Assembly (NCBI RefSeq): GCF_000935355.1 | Contig: NZ_JXZC01000001.1 | Span: 682,001-746,000, forward strand | Direction: 5' to 3' | DNA from: Rossellomorea aquimaris | GTDB lineage: Bacteria; Bacillota; Bacilli; Bacillales; Bacillaceae_B | Length of the DNA: 64,000 nt | Part shown: positions 16,796-25,529 of the stretch, in pieces | How positions within the stretch are numbered: position 1 is the first letter of the stretch | How the letters are laid out: each line of letters starts with the position of its first letter | Position numbers and translations under genes: made by a program | The notes under the pieces: model-generated | What the model was told of the DNA's origin: nothing | Seen by the model: the letters and a program-made list of their open reading frames with translations, nothing else | The model's database searches: none

Positions 16796-17917
16796 CTAAT
16801 GGATTTGAACAAAGGGTTCTTGGTCCACTTCTTTTACGATGGTTGCTTTAAGACCCTTTGGCGTCTTAACATAAAGGTAAACGGGCGTATGAGGGAAATA
16901 ATCAACGATTTCGGGGCCAATTGCCTGAGCAAAGCCAATTAGTTCTGTTTCTTTCACCATACCTGTATGTACATCGATCACAAGTTTATTCAACGTATCC
17001 TTTTTGTATAAGCCTTTTCCGACAAACTCTATATCTTGATGAGAGAAATATTTCGAAACATAATCTTCTAGATCACGAATCCGATTATGTAGATCACGGT
17101 CTTTCTCTTCCCCTTCGTCACTAGGAAAATAATAATATTTATCAGTAACATCAGTCCATCTTTTTACACTTTTATCATTTCCGTCTACATAACCAGATGA
17201 AATGTAGTTTCCTGAAACGACACTATTTAATGGTTGAAGTTTATACAGGGAAATCATGATGGGAACATCTTTAAGTTCTTTATTGGCTTTCACTCGACTG
17301 ACAACGGTGTTAGCTATTTTCTTTCCGTATTCCTCTAACTGTTGGTCATCGATCTTCGCCTCATCGAAATGCATGAGCTTATTTTCATCCTCGACTCGAA
17401 TATAATCTACCGTATTCATGGCAAGACCCAGGGAGATTCCTTTAATTTTCCCTTTTGAATCTACGTAGTTCTGCTCATGGATATAAGCGAGATACATCGG
17501 ATTCTTTTTTTCAAGCTCCATCTGCTGTTCCCAGCCCATATCATCCGTAATCTTCAGAGCAGGATTAAGCCCCAATTTATTTGAGTCAGACTTTCTTCGC
17601 AACCATGAATTCAGATCTTTAAGGTATTGGCCTTCTTCGTATACATAATCCTCAGGAGAAAAATGCTCTGTGGATAAAGACATAAGGCCTGTCTCGATTT
17701 CATCCATATCACTTCGATTATTGATCATCATCGTAATTAGTCCACGATTGACCGACTTCTTCTCTTCGTTCACTTTATAATTTAAATATTCGCGAGCGTC
17801 TCCAGCTGCACTATTTTGAATTTCAAGTGTTTCTTCATCCATCACTTCTTGAGGCTTATTGCTGCATCCGGCAACAAGAATCATGAGAGACAGTGAAGCA
17901 ATCATCCATTTTTTCAT
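16796..17917 (-). CDS. CamS family (sex pheromone precursor-like) lipoprotein
   Basis: 373 residues with a lipoprotein signal 'LVAGC' (Cys19). Body motifs 'NNRSDMDEIETGLMSLS', 'FSPEDYVYEEGQYL', 'LGLNPAL' and 'GISLGLAMN' match the CamS family (YerH of B. subtilis, CamS of staphylococci; the enterococcal cAM373 pheromone is the signal peptide of a homologue). Function of the mature lipoprotein is unknown. GGAGGGAGTCAT precedes the ATG. In B. subtilis yerH is next to ligA; its position here beside an ABC exporter is different, so this may be a second paralogue or a relocated gene. Confidence 0.85.
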   Translation of the reverse strand: MKKWMIASLSLMILVAGCSNKPQEVMDEETLEIQNSAAGDAREYLNYKVNEEKKSVNRGLITMMINNRSDMDEIETGLMSLSTEHFSPEDYVYEEGQYLKDLNSWLRRKSDSNKLGLNPALKITDDMGWEQQMELEKKNPMYLAYIHEQNYVDSKGKIKGISLGLAMNTVDYIRVEDENKLMHFDEAKIDDQQLEEYGKKIANTVVSRVKANKELKDVPIMISLYKLQPLNSVVSGNYISSGYVDGNDKSVKRWTDVTDKYYYFPSDEGEEKDRDLHNRIRDLEDYVSKYFSHQDIEFVGKGLYKKDTLNKLVIDVHTGMVKETELIGFAQAIGPEIVDYFPHTPVYLYVKTPKGLKATIVKEVDQEPFVQIH

Positions 17918-18078
17918 ATGACTCCCTCCGGACTATATTCTATCATAAATTCAATTTCAAACTGAATGATAATTCTCAAGTTTTTATGAATACATGAAAA
18001 TAATCAATTTATCCTGCATTACTAAAGGAATGCGTCCTCCCAAACATCTCCACAAATCGTATCTATCAAAAATAGAAA

Positions 18079-18101
18079 AAGCACCCATCACCTGAGTGCT
18101 T
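18079..18101 (-). terminator. Terminator of yneF
   Basis: Short stem (18079-18084 / 18096-18101) followed by five T on the minus strand, just after the yneF stop. Confidence 0.6.
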
Positions 18102-18108
18102 CTACCTA

Positions 18109-18330
18109 TTACTTCATGTTTTTATTCATTGCATTCATCATTTGATTGATTTTCTTTTGGGATGGTTTTTGACCCATTTGCATCATCATCATGCGTAACA
18201 TTTGCTCGTTAATTGGTGGATTTTTCTTAAGATAGCTCATCATATATTTACGAGCAATGAAAAATCCTAGTGCAACTCCAGCAAGTAATGCTAGAACTCC
18301 AACTAGAATAAGTAACCCAGTCGTTGACAT
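18109..18330 (-). CDS. yneF: YneF, UPF0154 family small membrane protein
   Basis: 73 residues: one N-terminal membrane helix (~5-27) and a basic, Met-rich cytoplasmic tail ('[17 protein letters not shown]'), the typical UPF0154 form. Function unknown. GGAGGAAGTAAGAAT precedes the ATG. It follows sirA as in B. subtilis. Confidence 0.93.
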   Translation of the reverse strand: MSTTGLLILVGVLALLAGVALGFFIARKYMMSYLKKNPPINEQMLRMMMMQMGQKPSQKKINQMMNAMNKNMK

Positions 18331-18414
18331 ATTCTTACTTCCTCCTTCATGTTGTCCTTATAAAAGTGTACTAAACCATGAAACATTATACAATATTTCA
18401 GTCATAATTTCTTA

Positions 18415-18852
18415 TTAATATATAAATTTTCTTTGTTTTATAGGTTTTAACCAGCCAAAACGTTCATTTTTTATATCGATTGCCAGAAGCTGCCCCATAT
18501 TTTTCCGTAAAATCTCAAAGAAAATATATTCTGATTCATCCGGCCCCCAGGTGCTAAGCGTCATCCACTTTTCATTTAGAACGAGGGTAGCCCCTGAAGC
18601 CCCTCTATCGATTGTCGGTACAGAGTCAACCCAGGCCGCTCCTTCAACCTTTATTAATCCATGCTGGAGGAGTCTCTGTGTAGGAAGGTAAGGGATAGGC
18701 TTAGTAATATATTCTACTTGCTTAGAGATGATATCATGAAGATCTCCTGAACTTGCTTCCCAATCGGAAAACAATTGATAGAACATTCTTTCTCGACCAT
18801 AATAGTGCTGGACAAACTTTTCTTCAATCAAATAGATTTGATAGTTTCGCAC
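18415..18852 (-). CDS. sirA: Sporulation inhibitor of replication SirA (YneE)
   Basis: 145 residues from GTG 18852, close to the 148 of B. subtilis SirA. Recognisable N-terminus 'YQIYLIEEKFVQHYYGRE' and 'EYITKPIPYLPTQRL'. SirA binds DnaA domain I early in sporulation and blocks new rounds of replication initiation. The longest frame starts at 18879, but AGGAGGG lies 7-8 bases before GTG 18852 and the homologue aligns from there. The upstream region has Spo0A-box-like sequences and a TATACT -10 element, consistent with Spo0A-P activation known for sirA. Confidence 0.9.
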   Translation of the reverse strand: MRNYQIYLIEEKFVQHYYGRERMFYQLFSDWEASSGDLHDIISKQVEYITKPIPYLPTQRLLQHGLIKVEGAAWVDSVPTIDRGASGATLVLNEKWMTLSTWGPDESEYIFFEILRKNMGQLLAIDIKNERFGWLKPIKQRKFIY

Positions 18853-18885
18853 CTTTTCTCCCTCCTGCCTTTCTTTCATATAGTA

Positions 18886-18947
18886 TAAATCAACTAGAAG
18901 GGAGTCATTGTCAGAAATTGTTGAAAATCTACACTAGTTTTGTCGAA
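18886..18947 (-). promoter_or_regulatory. Putative Spo0A-controlled promoter of sirA
   Basis: A perfect 0A box TGTCGAA lies at 18941-18947 (plus-strand reading) and a one-mismatch copy TGTTGAA at 18919-18925, 22 bases apart (two helical turns). On the minus strand a -10 TATACT lies about 30 bases before the sirA start; no good -35 is present, as is common for Spo0A-activated SigA promoters. Confidence 0.55.
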
Positions 18948-19063
18948 GGATTCTCCTAAGTTACTATATGAAATGGTCTATCCTCCCTTTACCCAGTCTC
19001 TTCCATACATAGTCCTTTTAATCCATAATTATTTTTACCATAATTATTTTTAACATTTAAAAA

Positions 19064-19099
19064 AGGTCAACTCCTTAAAGAGTATTAAGGAGTTGACCT
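19064..19099 (-). terminator. Terminator of tkt
   Basis: Perfect 14-bp stem (19064-19077 / 19086-19099), 8-base loop, followed by six T on the minus strand. Confidence 0.9.
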
Positions 19100-19112
19100 C
19101 TCAAATCATTAT

Positions 19113-21119
19113 TTATTTCTGAAGCAATGCCTTGATTCTTGACACTACATTGTCTGAAGTAAAGCCATACTCTTCCATGACTCTTGCCCCAGGAGCTGAT
19201 GCGCCATATCCATCAATCGCTAGGATGTCGCCTTCGTCTCCAACATAGCGATCCCAGCCCATTGGAGATCCCATCTCAATAGCAAGGCGTTTTTTCACAC
19301 TCTTAGGTAAGATTGATTCTTTATATTCTTTTGACTGTTTCTCGAAGCGGTCCCAAGATGGCATACTTACGACGGAAACGCTGATTCCGTCTTTTTCCAG
19401 TGCATTTTGAGCCTCTACCGCTAAATGCACTTCAGATCCAGTCGCAATCAGTATTGCATCAGGCTGATCTTTGCCAGAAGCAGATACCACATATGCTCCT
19501 TTATCTACTCCGTTATATGCTTTATCTGCTGTACCTTTAAGAGTTGGAAGATCTTGACGGGATAGAACCAACATCGTTGGCTGATCCTTGGATTCTAAAG
19601 ATAACTTCCATGCTGCAGCTACTTCATTTCCATCACCAGGTCGGATGACACAAAGGTTAGGCATTGCACGTAATGAAGCAAGCTGTTCTACAGGTTCATG
19701 TGTCGGTCCATCTTCTCCGACAGCGATACTATCATGAGTGAAAACATACGTTACCGGTAAGCCCATTAATGCGGCTAAACGGATAGCAGGTCTTAAATAA
19801 TCACTGAATACGAAGAATGTTCCCCCGAATACGTGCAGTCCACCATGGAGAGCCATACCATTCATGGCAGCACCCATACCAAATTCACGAACTCCAAACC
19901 AGATATTACGTCCTTCATAAGATTCAGGCATAAAATCTGCTTCATCTTTGATCATCGTTTTGTTGGATCCCGCTAAGTCTGCTGATCCACCAATGAATGA
20001 AGGAAGATTCTTAGCGATCGCATTCAAGACTTCACCGGAAGAAGCTCTGCTTGCTAATGCTTTACCTTCTTCATAGACAGGAATGTCACGATCCCATCCT
20101 TGTGGTAGATCGCCTTTAATGGCAGCTTCTAATTGTGCAGCAAGTTCTGGATGTTCTTCTTGGTACTTAATGAATAGGTTAGCCCACTCTTCTTCTTTTT
20201 GAGAACCTGCTTGTTGGATTTTTTCCTCGAAGCGGCTGTATACTTCATCTGGAACATGGAAATCTTGCTCAAATGTCCATTGGTAAGCTTCTTTCGTGAG
20301 CTTCATTTCGTCTTCACCCAGTGGAGCACCGTGAACGTCTGATTTACCTGATTTATTAGGAGCACCATACCCGATGACAGTCTTAACTTCGATCATTGCA
20401 GGACGAGTTGTATCACCTTGAGCCTCTTCGATCGCTTTAGAAATTTCCTCAAGGTCATTACCGTCTTCAACGCGAATATATTGCCAACCATAAGATTCAA
20501 AGCGACCTTTCACACTTTCAGAGAAAGATTTATCTAAATCCCCATCAAGAGAAATATCATTTGAATCATAAAGAACCACAAGACGTCCTAATTTTAAATG
20601 TGCTGCTAATGAAGCTGCTTCAGAGGATACCCCCTCCATCAAGTCTCCATCTCCACAGATAGAATATGTAAAATGATCTACAATATCGTATTGATCTTTA
20701 TTGTATGTAGACGCTAAATGTCTTTCAGCCAATGCCATACCAACCGCCATACCAATTCCTTGACCGAGTGGCCCAGTGGTTGCTTCTACTCCTGGAGTAT
20801 GTTTGTATTCAGGGTGTCCTGGAGTTTTACTTCCCCATTGACGGAATTCTTTAAGATCATCCATTGAAACATCATAACCAGATAAATGAAGAAGGCTATA
20901 TAATAGCATAGAACCATGACCAGCGGATAAAACGAAGCGATCGCGGTTGAACCACTCAGGATTTTTCGGGTTATGATTCATAAATTTTGTCCAAAGAGCA
21001 TACGCCATCGGAGCAGCTCCCATAGGCATTCCAGGGTGTCCTGAACCTGCTTTTTCTATTGCGTCAATAGATAATGTACGGATTGTATTAATTGCTAATT
21101 GATCTGTTTTATCAAACAT
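19113..21119 (-). CDS. tkt: Transketolase
   Basis: 668 residues. Thiamine-diphosphate enzyme of the pentose phosphate pathway that moves two-carbon units between sugar phosphates. N-terminal TPP domain with '[12 protein letters not shown]' and the cofactor motif '[13 protein letters not shown]'; middle Pyr domain with '[13 protein letters not shown]' and '[15 protein letters not shown]'; C-terminal domain ends in '[11 protein letters not shown]'. Full length and in conserved position between ynzC and sirA. Flanked by terminators of ynzC and its own, so transcribed alone. Confidence 0.98.
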   Translation of the reverse strand: MFDKTDQLAINTIRTLSIDAIEKAGSGHPGMPMGAAPMAYALWTKFMNHNPKNPEWFNRDRFVLSAGHGSMLLYSLLHLSGYDVSMDDLKEFRQWGSKTPGHPEYKHTPGVEATTGPLGQGIGMAVGMALAERHLASTYNKDQYDIVDHFTYSICGDGDLMEGVSSEAASLAAHLKLGRLVVLYDSNDISLDGDLDKSFSESVKGRFESYGWQYIRVEDGNDLEEISKAIEEAQGDTTRPAMIEVKTVIGYGAPNKSGKSDVHGAPLGEDEMKLTKEAYQWTFEQDFHVPDEVYSRFEEKIQQAGSQKEEEWANLFIKYQEEHPELAAQLEAAIKGDLPQGWDRDIPVYEEGKALASRASSGEVLNAIAKNLPSFIGGSADLAGSNKTMIKDEADFMPESYEGRNIWFGVREFGMGAAMNGMALHGGLHVFGGTFFVFSDYLRPAIRLAALMGLPVTYVFTHDSIAVGEDGPTHEPVEQLASLRAMPNLCVIRPGDGNEVAAAWKLSLESKDQPTMLVLSRQDLPTLKGTADKAYNGVDKGAYVVSASGKDQPDAILIATGSEVHLAVEAQNALEKDGISVSVVSMPSWDRFEKQSKEYKESILPKSVKKRLAIEMGSPMGWDRYVGDEGDILAIDGYGASAPGARVMEEYGFTSDNVVSRIKALLQK

Positions 21120-21333
21120 TTGTCAGACATCCTTCCTTTTAATGTACCTTATTAATATTAATCTTCTTTGGTAGTTTATACAACTATCTTGAATGATAAC
21201 ATGACTTTATCATCCTTGAAAAATAAAAACCCTTGCAAAAACAAAAGCGGAGGGGATTTGCACAGCCCCTAATAGCATAAGCGTGGATTACCTAAAAAGG
21301 GAATGTTTTCCTTTATTTCGGAATACTAAAAAA

Positions 21334-21361
21334 CTGCCAAGGCTCTTCTCAAGCCTGGCAG
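21334..21361 (-). terminator. Terminator of ynzC
   Basis: 10-bp stem with one bulged base (21334-21344 / 21352-21361), followed by a T6 run on the minus strand. Confidence 0.85.
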
Positions 21362-21371
21362 CTCATTCACT

Positions 21372-21605
21372 TTAATGCATTTTCTTTTTGCTCTGGATAT
21401 CCTGAATCTTTTTAGGGGTCACTTCATTACCTTCCGGATCAAAGATTCTTGTATTTTCTATTGTACCTTTCATCGACTGACGAAACGTTTCAAGGTATTC
21501 TTTTCTCAGTTTGGACTGCTCTTTTGCTTCTTGTTCTGTAAGTCCATTACTTTTAGACTTTTTCGCAAGTTCATTGATTCGATTCATTTTTGTTTTTGAA
21601 AGCAT
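21372..21605 (-). CDS. ynzC: YnzC, DUF896/UPF0291 family protein
   Basis: 77 residues, two-helix N-terminal region ('KMNRINELAKKSKSNGLTEQE') and a conserved 'IFDPEGNEVTP' near the C-terminus; this is the YnzC signature. In B. subtilis it is the last gene of the LexA-regulated yneA-yneB-ynzC operon. Exact role unknown. Start ATG 21605 with AAGGAG upstream. Confidence 0.94.
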   Translation of the reverse strand: MLSKTKMNRINELAKKSKSNGLTEQEAKEQSKLRKEYLETFRQSMKGTIENTRIFDPEGNEVTPKKIQDIQSKKKMH

Positions 21606-21710
21606 CTATAAAAACTCCTTTATTGCATAATCAGCAAAATCTAAAACACAACTCAAAGTTAAGCGACATACTATCGCCATATTACTAGATTAAAGGAGAT
21701 AAAACAAGAG

Positions 21711-22364
<654 letters not shown>

Positions 22365-22372
22365 CTATCCCT

Positions 22373-22699
22373 CTATTCTTCGTTCATTACCAATTCATAA
22401 TCTGAATGGGTGGATAATGTTGGATTTTCTATAGGCAACACAAGTGATTCACCGGGTTTGATTGAGAATGATGTAAGATTATTTTCCTCTCCGACCCAAG
22501 CGATAAATTCTTCCACTGTCATAGAATATTCTTCATTATACTGTTTGGCAATAGTCCAAAGCGTGTCTCCATCCTGAACGGTGATGCTTTGATATGACGG
22601 CTGGTTTGCCATAACCACTAGCAAATAGGCTGCAGATAAAAGTGCTAAAATAAATAATATAATAATGTAAGAGAAACGATTCCAAATGTGTGTTAACAT
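22373..22699 (-). CDS. yneA: SOS cell division suppressor YneA
   Basis: 108 residues from ATG 22699: one membrane segment (~10-32) then an extracellular LysM domain ('ITVQDGDTLWTIAKQYN' to 'IKPGESLVLPI'). YneA delays septation during the SOS response. The longest frame begins at 22747, inside the promoter/LexA-box region; TGGAGGT seven bases before ATG 22699 decides the start. Divergent from lexA with three shared LexA boxes between the two genes. Confidence 0.94.
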   Translation of the reverse strand: MLTHIWNRFSYIIILFILALLSAAYLLVVMANQPSYQSITVQDGDTLWTIAKQYNEEYSMTVEEFIAWVGEENNLTSFSIKPGESLVLPIENPTLSTHSDYELVMNEE

Positions 22700-22715
22700 A
22701 AAAAATACCTCCATA

Positions 22716-22729
22716 CGAATGTTTGTTCT
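22716..22729. promoter_or_regulatory. LexA (SOS) box, yneA-proximal
   Basis: CGAATGTTTGTTCT, one mismatch from the Bacillus core GAAC-N4-GTTC. Lies just upstream of the yneA ribosome site. Confidence 0.8.
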
Positions 22730-22754
22730 GTTTTTTGATATACTCATTGTAATA

Positions 22755-22768
22755 CGAACATTCGTTTG
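22755..22768. promoter_or_regulatory. LexA (SOS) box, middle
   Basis: CGAACATTCGTTTG; core GAAC-N4-GTTT, one mismatch from consensus. Confidence 0.85.
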
Positions 22769-22783
22769 GTGTCAACAGAAATT

Positions 22784-22797
22784 CGAACTTATGTTTG
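22784..22797. promoter_or_regulatory. LexA (SOS) box overlapping the lexA -35
   Basis: CGAACTTATGTTTG; its right end overlaps the -35 element (22795-22800) of lexA, an arrangement giving autorepression. Confidence 0.85.
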
Positions 22798-22823
22798 TAT
22801 CGGCTGGAAAGACATGCTATAAT
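22795..22823 (+). promoter_or_regulatory. SigA promoter of lexA
   Basis: -35 TTGTAT (22795-22800), 17-base spacer, perfect -10 TATAAT (22818-22823), 34 bases before the lexA start. Confidence 0.8.
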
Positions 22824-22857
22824 GGGAACATAAGATCTATAATAGAGGTGCGTGAAC

Positions 22858-23478
22858 ATGACAAAATTATCTAAAAGACAGCAGGACATACTAGAATATA
22901 TTAAAATTGCAGTTAGAGAAAAAGGGTACCCACCTTCCGTACGGGAAATCGGGGAAGCCGTTGGTCTTGCTTCTAGTTCCACCGTACACGGACATCTGGC
23001 CAGGTTAGAGAGTAAAGGTCTTATTCGTAGAGATCCCACCAAACCAAGAGCCATCGAAATCTTGAATCTTGAAGAGGATACGATTCCACGCCAGCGGGTT
23101 GTTAACGTTCCTTTAATCGGTAAAGTTACAGCAGGTCAACCCATCACGGCTGTGGAGAATGTCGAAGAATTCTTTCCCCTGCCTGAGCGTATGGCACCTT
23201 CAGATGAACAGGTGTTCATGCTCGAAATCATGGGTGATAGTATGATAGAAGCCGGGATTTTGGATGGGGATTTTGTTATCGTGCGTCAGCAGCAAACAGC
23301 GAATAATGGAGACATCGTCGTAGCAATGACAGAAGAAGATGAAGCGACTGTAAAACGCTTCTTTAAAGAAAAGGATTATGTTCGATTACAGCCAGAGAAT
23401 TCAACAATGGATCCGATCATCTTACGGAATGTATCCATTTTAGGTAAAGTCGTCGGAGTTTATCGTCAGGTACATTAG
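22858..23478 (+). CDS. lexA: LexA repressor
   Basis: 206 residues from ATG 22858 (GAGGTG 7 bases upstream; a GTG two codons earlier is less likely). N-terminal winged helix-turn-helix ('[24 protein letters not shown]'). Self-cleavage site Ala92-Gly93 in '[10 protein letters not shown]', catalytic Ser128 ('GDSMIEAG') and Lys166 ('ATVKRFF'). All residues for RecA-stimulated autoproteolysis are present. Represses the divergent yneA-yneB-ynzC genes and itself. Confidence 0.98.
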   Translation: MTKLSKRQQDILEYIKIAVREKGYPPSVREIGEAVGLASSSTVHGHLARLESKGLIRRDPTKPRAIEILNLEEDTIPRQRVVNVPLIGKVTAGQPITAVENVEEFFPLPERMAPSDEQVFMLEIMGDSMIEAGILDGDFVIVRQQQTANNGDIVVAMTEEDEATVKRFFKEKDYVRLQPENSTMDPIILRNVSILGKVVGVYRQVH

Positions 23479-23485
23479 TACGTTT

Positions 23486-23510
23486 AAGCCGCTATGTTTA
23501 ATAGCGGCTT
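23486..23510 (+). terminator. Terminator of lexA
   Basis: 10-bp stem (23486-23495 / 23501-23510, one end mismatch) followed by TATTTTTT. Confidence 0.9.
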
Positions 23511-23549
23511 TATTTTTTCTGTAATTTGAAAGACTTTTGTAAAAAAAAT

Positions 23550-23589
23550 AAGCAGTGGGTCGTAGAGTTTTCACTACGACCCACTGCTT
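23550..23589 (-). terminator. Terminator of glnRA
   Basis: Perfect 16-bp stem (23550-23565 / 23574-23589), then a run of eight T on the minus strand. Confidence 0.92.
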
Positions 23590-23601
23590 TGCTTTTAAGG
23601 A

Positions 23602-24936
23602 TTAATACATTTGAATGTATTGCTCACGCTCCCAAGGGTGCACTTGTGTACGGAACATATCCCATTCGATCTCTTTTGCTTCCACGAAATGTTCGAAAAT
23701 GTGTTCTCCAAGAGATTTAACGATTACTTCATTTGTTTTAAGGATTTCTAATGCAGCATGTAATGTTGCAGGAAGATCTACGATACCCGCTTCTTCACGC
23801 TCTTTTTTGTCCATAACATAAATGTTGCGGTCAATCGGCTTAGGAGCTTGCAGGTTATTCTTAACACCATCTAATCCTGCTGCCAATAATACAGCCATTG
23901 CCAGGTAAGGGTTAGCCGCCGGATCGACACTGCGTACTTCAACACGTGTGCTTAATCCACGAGAAGCAGGGATACGGATTAATGGGCTTCGATTACGTGC
24001 AGACCAAGCAACATAACAAGGTGCTTCGTACCCTGGAACTAAACGCTTGTATGAGTTTACAGTAGGATTCGTGATCGCTGTAAAAGCAGTAGCATGCTTA
24101 ATGATACCAGCAAGGAATTGACGGGCAGTATCACTTAGTTGTAAGTCACCTTTTTCATCAAAGAAAGAGTTCACTCCATTTTTGAATAATGACATATTAC
24201 AGTGCATTCCTGAACCGTTCACACCGAATAATGGTTTCGGCATGAATGTTGCATGTAAACCATGTTTACGTGCAATCGTTTTTACCACTAGTTTGAACGT
24301 CTGAATATCGTCACAGGCTTTTAATGCATTTGCATATTTGAAGTCGATCTCATGTTGACCAGGTGCTACTTCATGGTGGGATGCTTCGATTTCAAAGCCC
24401 ATTTCTTCCAGTTCTAATGCGATATCACGACGGCAGTTCTCCCCTAAATCTGTGGGAGCTAAATCGAAATATCCACCGTTATCGTTTAATTCTAATGTCG
24501 GCTCACCGTTTACGTCTAATTTAAAGAGGAAGAATTCCGGCTCAGGTCCAAGATTGAAGTCAGTAAACCCTAGCTCTTCCATTTGACTTAAGATTCGCTT
24601 TAAGTTGTTACGCGGATCTCCTTCGAATGGAGTGCCATCTGGATTGTAGATATCACAGATCAGACGGGCTACTTTTCCTTTTTCAGCTGTCCATGGGAAT
24701 ACTAACCATGTATCTAAATCAGGGAAAAGGTACATATCTGATTCTTCAATACGAACAAATCCTTCAATTGAAGATCCGTCAAACATCATCTTGTTATCTA
24801 AAGCCTTCTCAAGTTGGCTCAGAGGGATTTCTACGTTCTTGATCGTCCCCAGAATGTCGGTGAATTGCAGTCGAATGAACTTGACACCTTCTTCATTCGC
24901 TAATCTTAAAACATCTTCTCGAGTATACTTTGCCAT
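23602..24936 (-). CDS. glnA: Glutamine synthetase, type I
   Basis: 444 residues, the size of Bacillus GSI-alpha enzymes, and without the adenylylation loop of GSI-beta. Motifs: '[18 protein letters not shown]', '[11 protein letters not shown]' and '[13 protein letters not shown]' for metal and substrate binding, '[13 protein letters not shown]' and '[16 protein letters not shown]' at the ATP/glutamate site. The C-terminus 'EREQYIQMY' is conserved in the part that contacts GlnR and TnrA. Makes glutamine from glutamate and ammonia. GAGGAGG precedes the ATG. Downstream gene of the glnRA operon. Confidence 0.98.
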   Translation of the reverse strand: MAKYTREDVLRLANEEGVKFIRLQFTDILGTIKNVEIPLSQLEKALDNKMMFDGSSIEGFVRIEESDMYLFPDLDTWLVFPWTAEKGKVARLICDIYNPDGTPFEGDPRNNLKRILSQMEELGFTDFNLGPEPEFFLFKLDVNGEPTLELNDNGGYFDLAPTDLGENCRRDIALELEEMGFEIEASHHEVAPGQHEIDFKYANALKACDDIQTFKLVVKTIARKHGLHATFMPKPLFGVNGSGMHCNMSLFKNGVNSFFDEKGDLQLSDTARQFLAGIIKHATAFTAITNPTVNSYKRLVPGYEAPCYVAWSARNRSPLIRIPASRGLSTRVEVRSVDPAANPYLAMAVLLAAGLDGVKNNLQAPKPIDRNIYVMDKKEREEAGIVDLPATLHAALEILKTNEVIVKSLGEHIFEHFVEAKEIEWDMFRTQVHPWEREQYIQMY

Positions 24937-24973
24937 TTACGTATTTCCTCCTCAAGTTTATTAAAGGTATTAT

Positions 24974-25390
24974 TTAATGAAAAAAGCGAGACATGTCACC
25001 TTGACGCAAAGATGCTTTAGTAAATCGACCAGAATGCATCAATTCATTTCGAAGTAATTTACGCAGCTCGTCATCGGATAAATCCTGTCGTGCTTTTTCT
25101 TCCTTTTCATTACTTACGTCAGATACTACTTTACTATCATTATGGCTGGATACAGCAAATATCTTCTTTATCCCTGCCATGTTGATGCCTTGATCCAACA
25201 GATCCTTTACTTCCAATAACTTATCGATGTCATTCAAGGAAAAGAGCCTGCGATTCCCCTCAGTACGTGCAGGGCTGATCAGTTGGTGCTCTTCATAGTA
25301 TCGAATCTGACGAGCCGTTAGGTCCGTAAGCTGCATGACAATACTTATTGGAAATAATGCCATCGTTCTACGAATTTCACTTCCGCTCAT
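24974..25390 (-). CDS. glnR: Glutamine synthetase repressor GlnR (MerR family)
   Basis: 138 residues from ATG 25390, which has AAGGAGG 7 bases upstream; the longest frame (start 25486) runs through the promoter and is wrong. MerR-type winged HTH at the N-terminus ('[28 protein letters not shown]'), and the C-terminal autoinhibitory tail '[13 protein letters not shown]...[10 protein letters not shown]', which in B. subtilis senses feedback-inhibited glutamine synthetase. It represses its own operon under nitrogen excess; two boxes lie in the promoter. Confidence 0.97.
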   Translation of the reverse strand: MSGSEIRRTMALFPISIVMQLTDLTARQIRYYEEHQLISPARTEGNRRLFSLNDIDKLLEVKDLLDQGINMAGIKKIFAVSSHNDSKVVSDVSNEKEEKARQDLSDDELRKLLRNELMHSGRFTKASLRQGDMSRFFH

Positions 25391-25424
25391 CTTGATTCCT
25401 CCTTTTGTTTTCCTTCTTGACATT

Positions 25425-25453
25425 ATTATATGTAATGTAAGGAGTTCTGTCAA
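25425..25453 (-). promoter_or_regulatory. SigA promoter of glnRA
   Basis: Read on the minus strand: -35 TTGACA (25448-25453), exactly 17 bases, -10 TATAAT (25425-25430). A perfect consensus promoter 35 bases before glnR, covered by a GlnR box. Confidence 0.93.
25436..25452. promoter_or_regulatory. GlnR box 2, between -10 and -35
   Basis: TGTAAGGAGTTCTGTCA matches TGTNA-N7-TNACA with one mismatch in the right half. It occupies the spacer and -35, so bound GlnR would block polymerase. Confidence 0.75.
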
Positions 25454-25458
25454 TGAAA

Positions 25459-25475
25459 TGTTAGAATTTCTTACA
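25459..25475. promoter_or_regulatory. GlnR/TnrA box 1, upstream of -35
   Basis: TGTTAGAATTTCTTACA is a perfect match to TGTNA-N7-TNACA. Two boxes 23 bases apart reproduce the glnRAo1/o2 layout of B. subtilis. Confidence 0.88.
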
Positions 25476-25529
25476 TAAGAAATCAAAAGAAAAGGATAGT
25501 CAGATTTAGACTATCCAATTACTTCTTTA

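Noticed and set aside
21120..21333. Riboswitch or attenuator upstream of tkt
   Set aside because: Only a weak GGGG/CCCC hairpin at about 21250-21270; no conserved riboswitch elements seen.
22391..22699. Possible fusion or frameshift in yneA because of the long frame to 22747
   Set aside because: The extra N-terminus covers the promoter and a LexA box; a good ribosome site before ATG 22699 gives a normal-length YneA.
22536..23054. Minus-strand open frame of 172 residues across the yneA-lexA region
   Set aside because: Antisense to lexA and overlapping the LexA boxes; no family resemblance.
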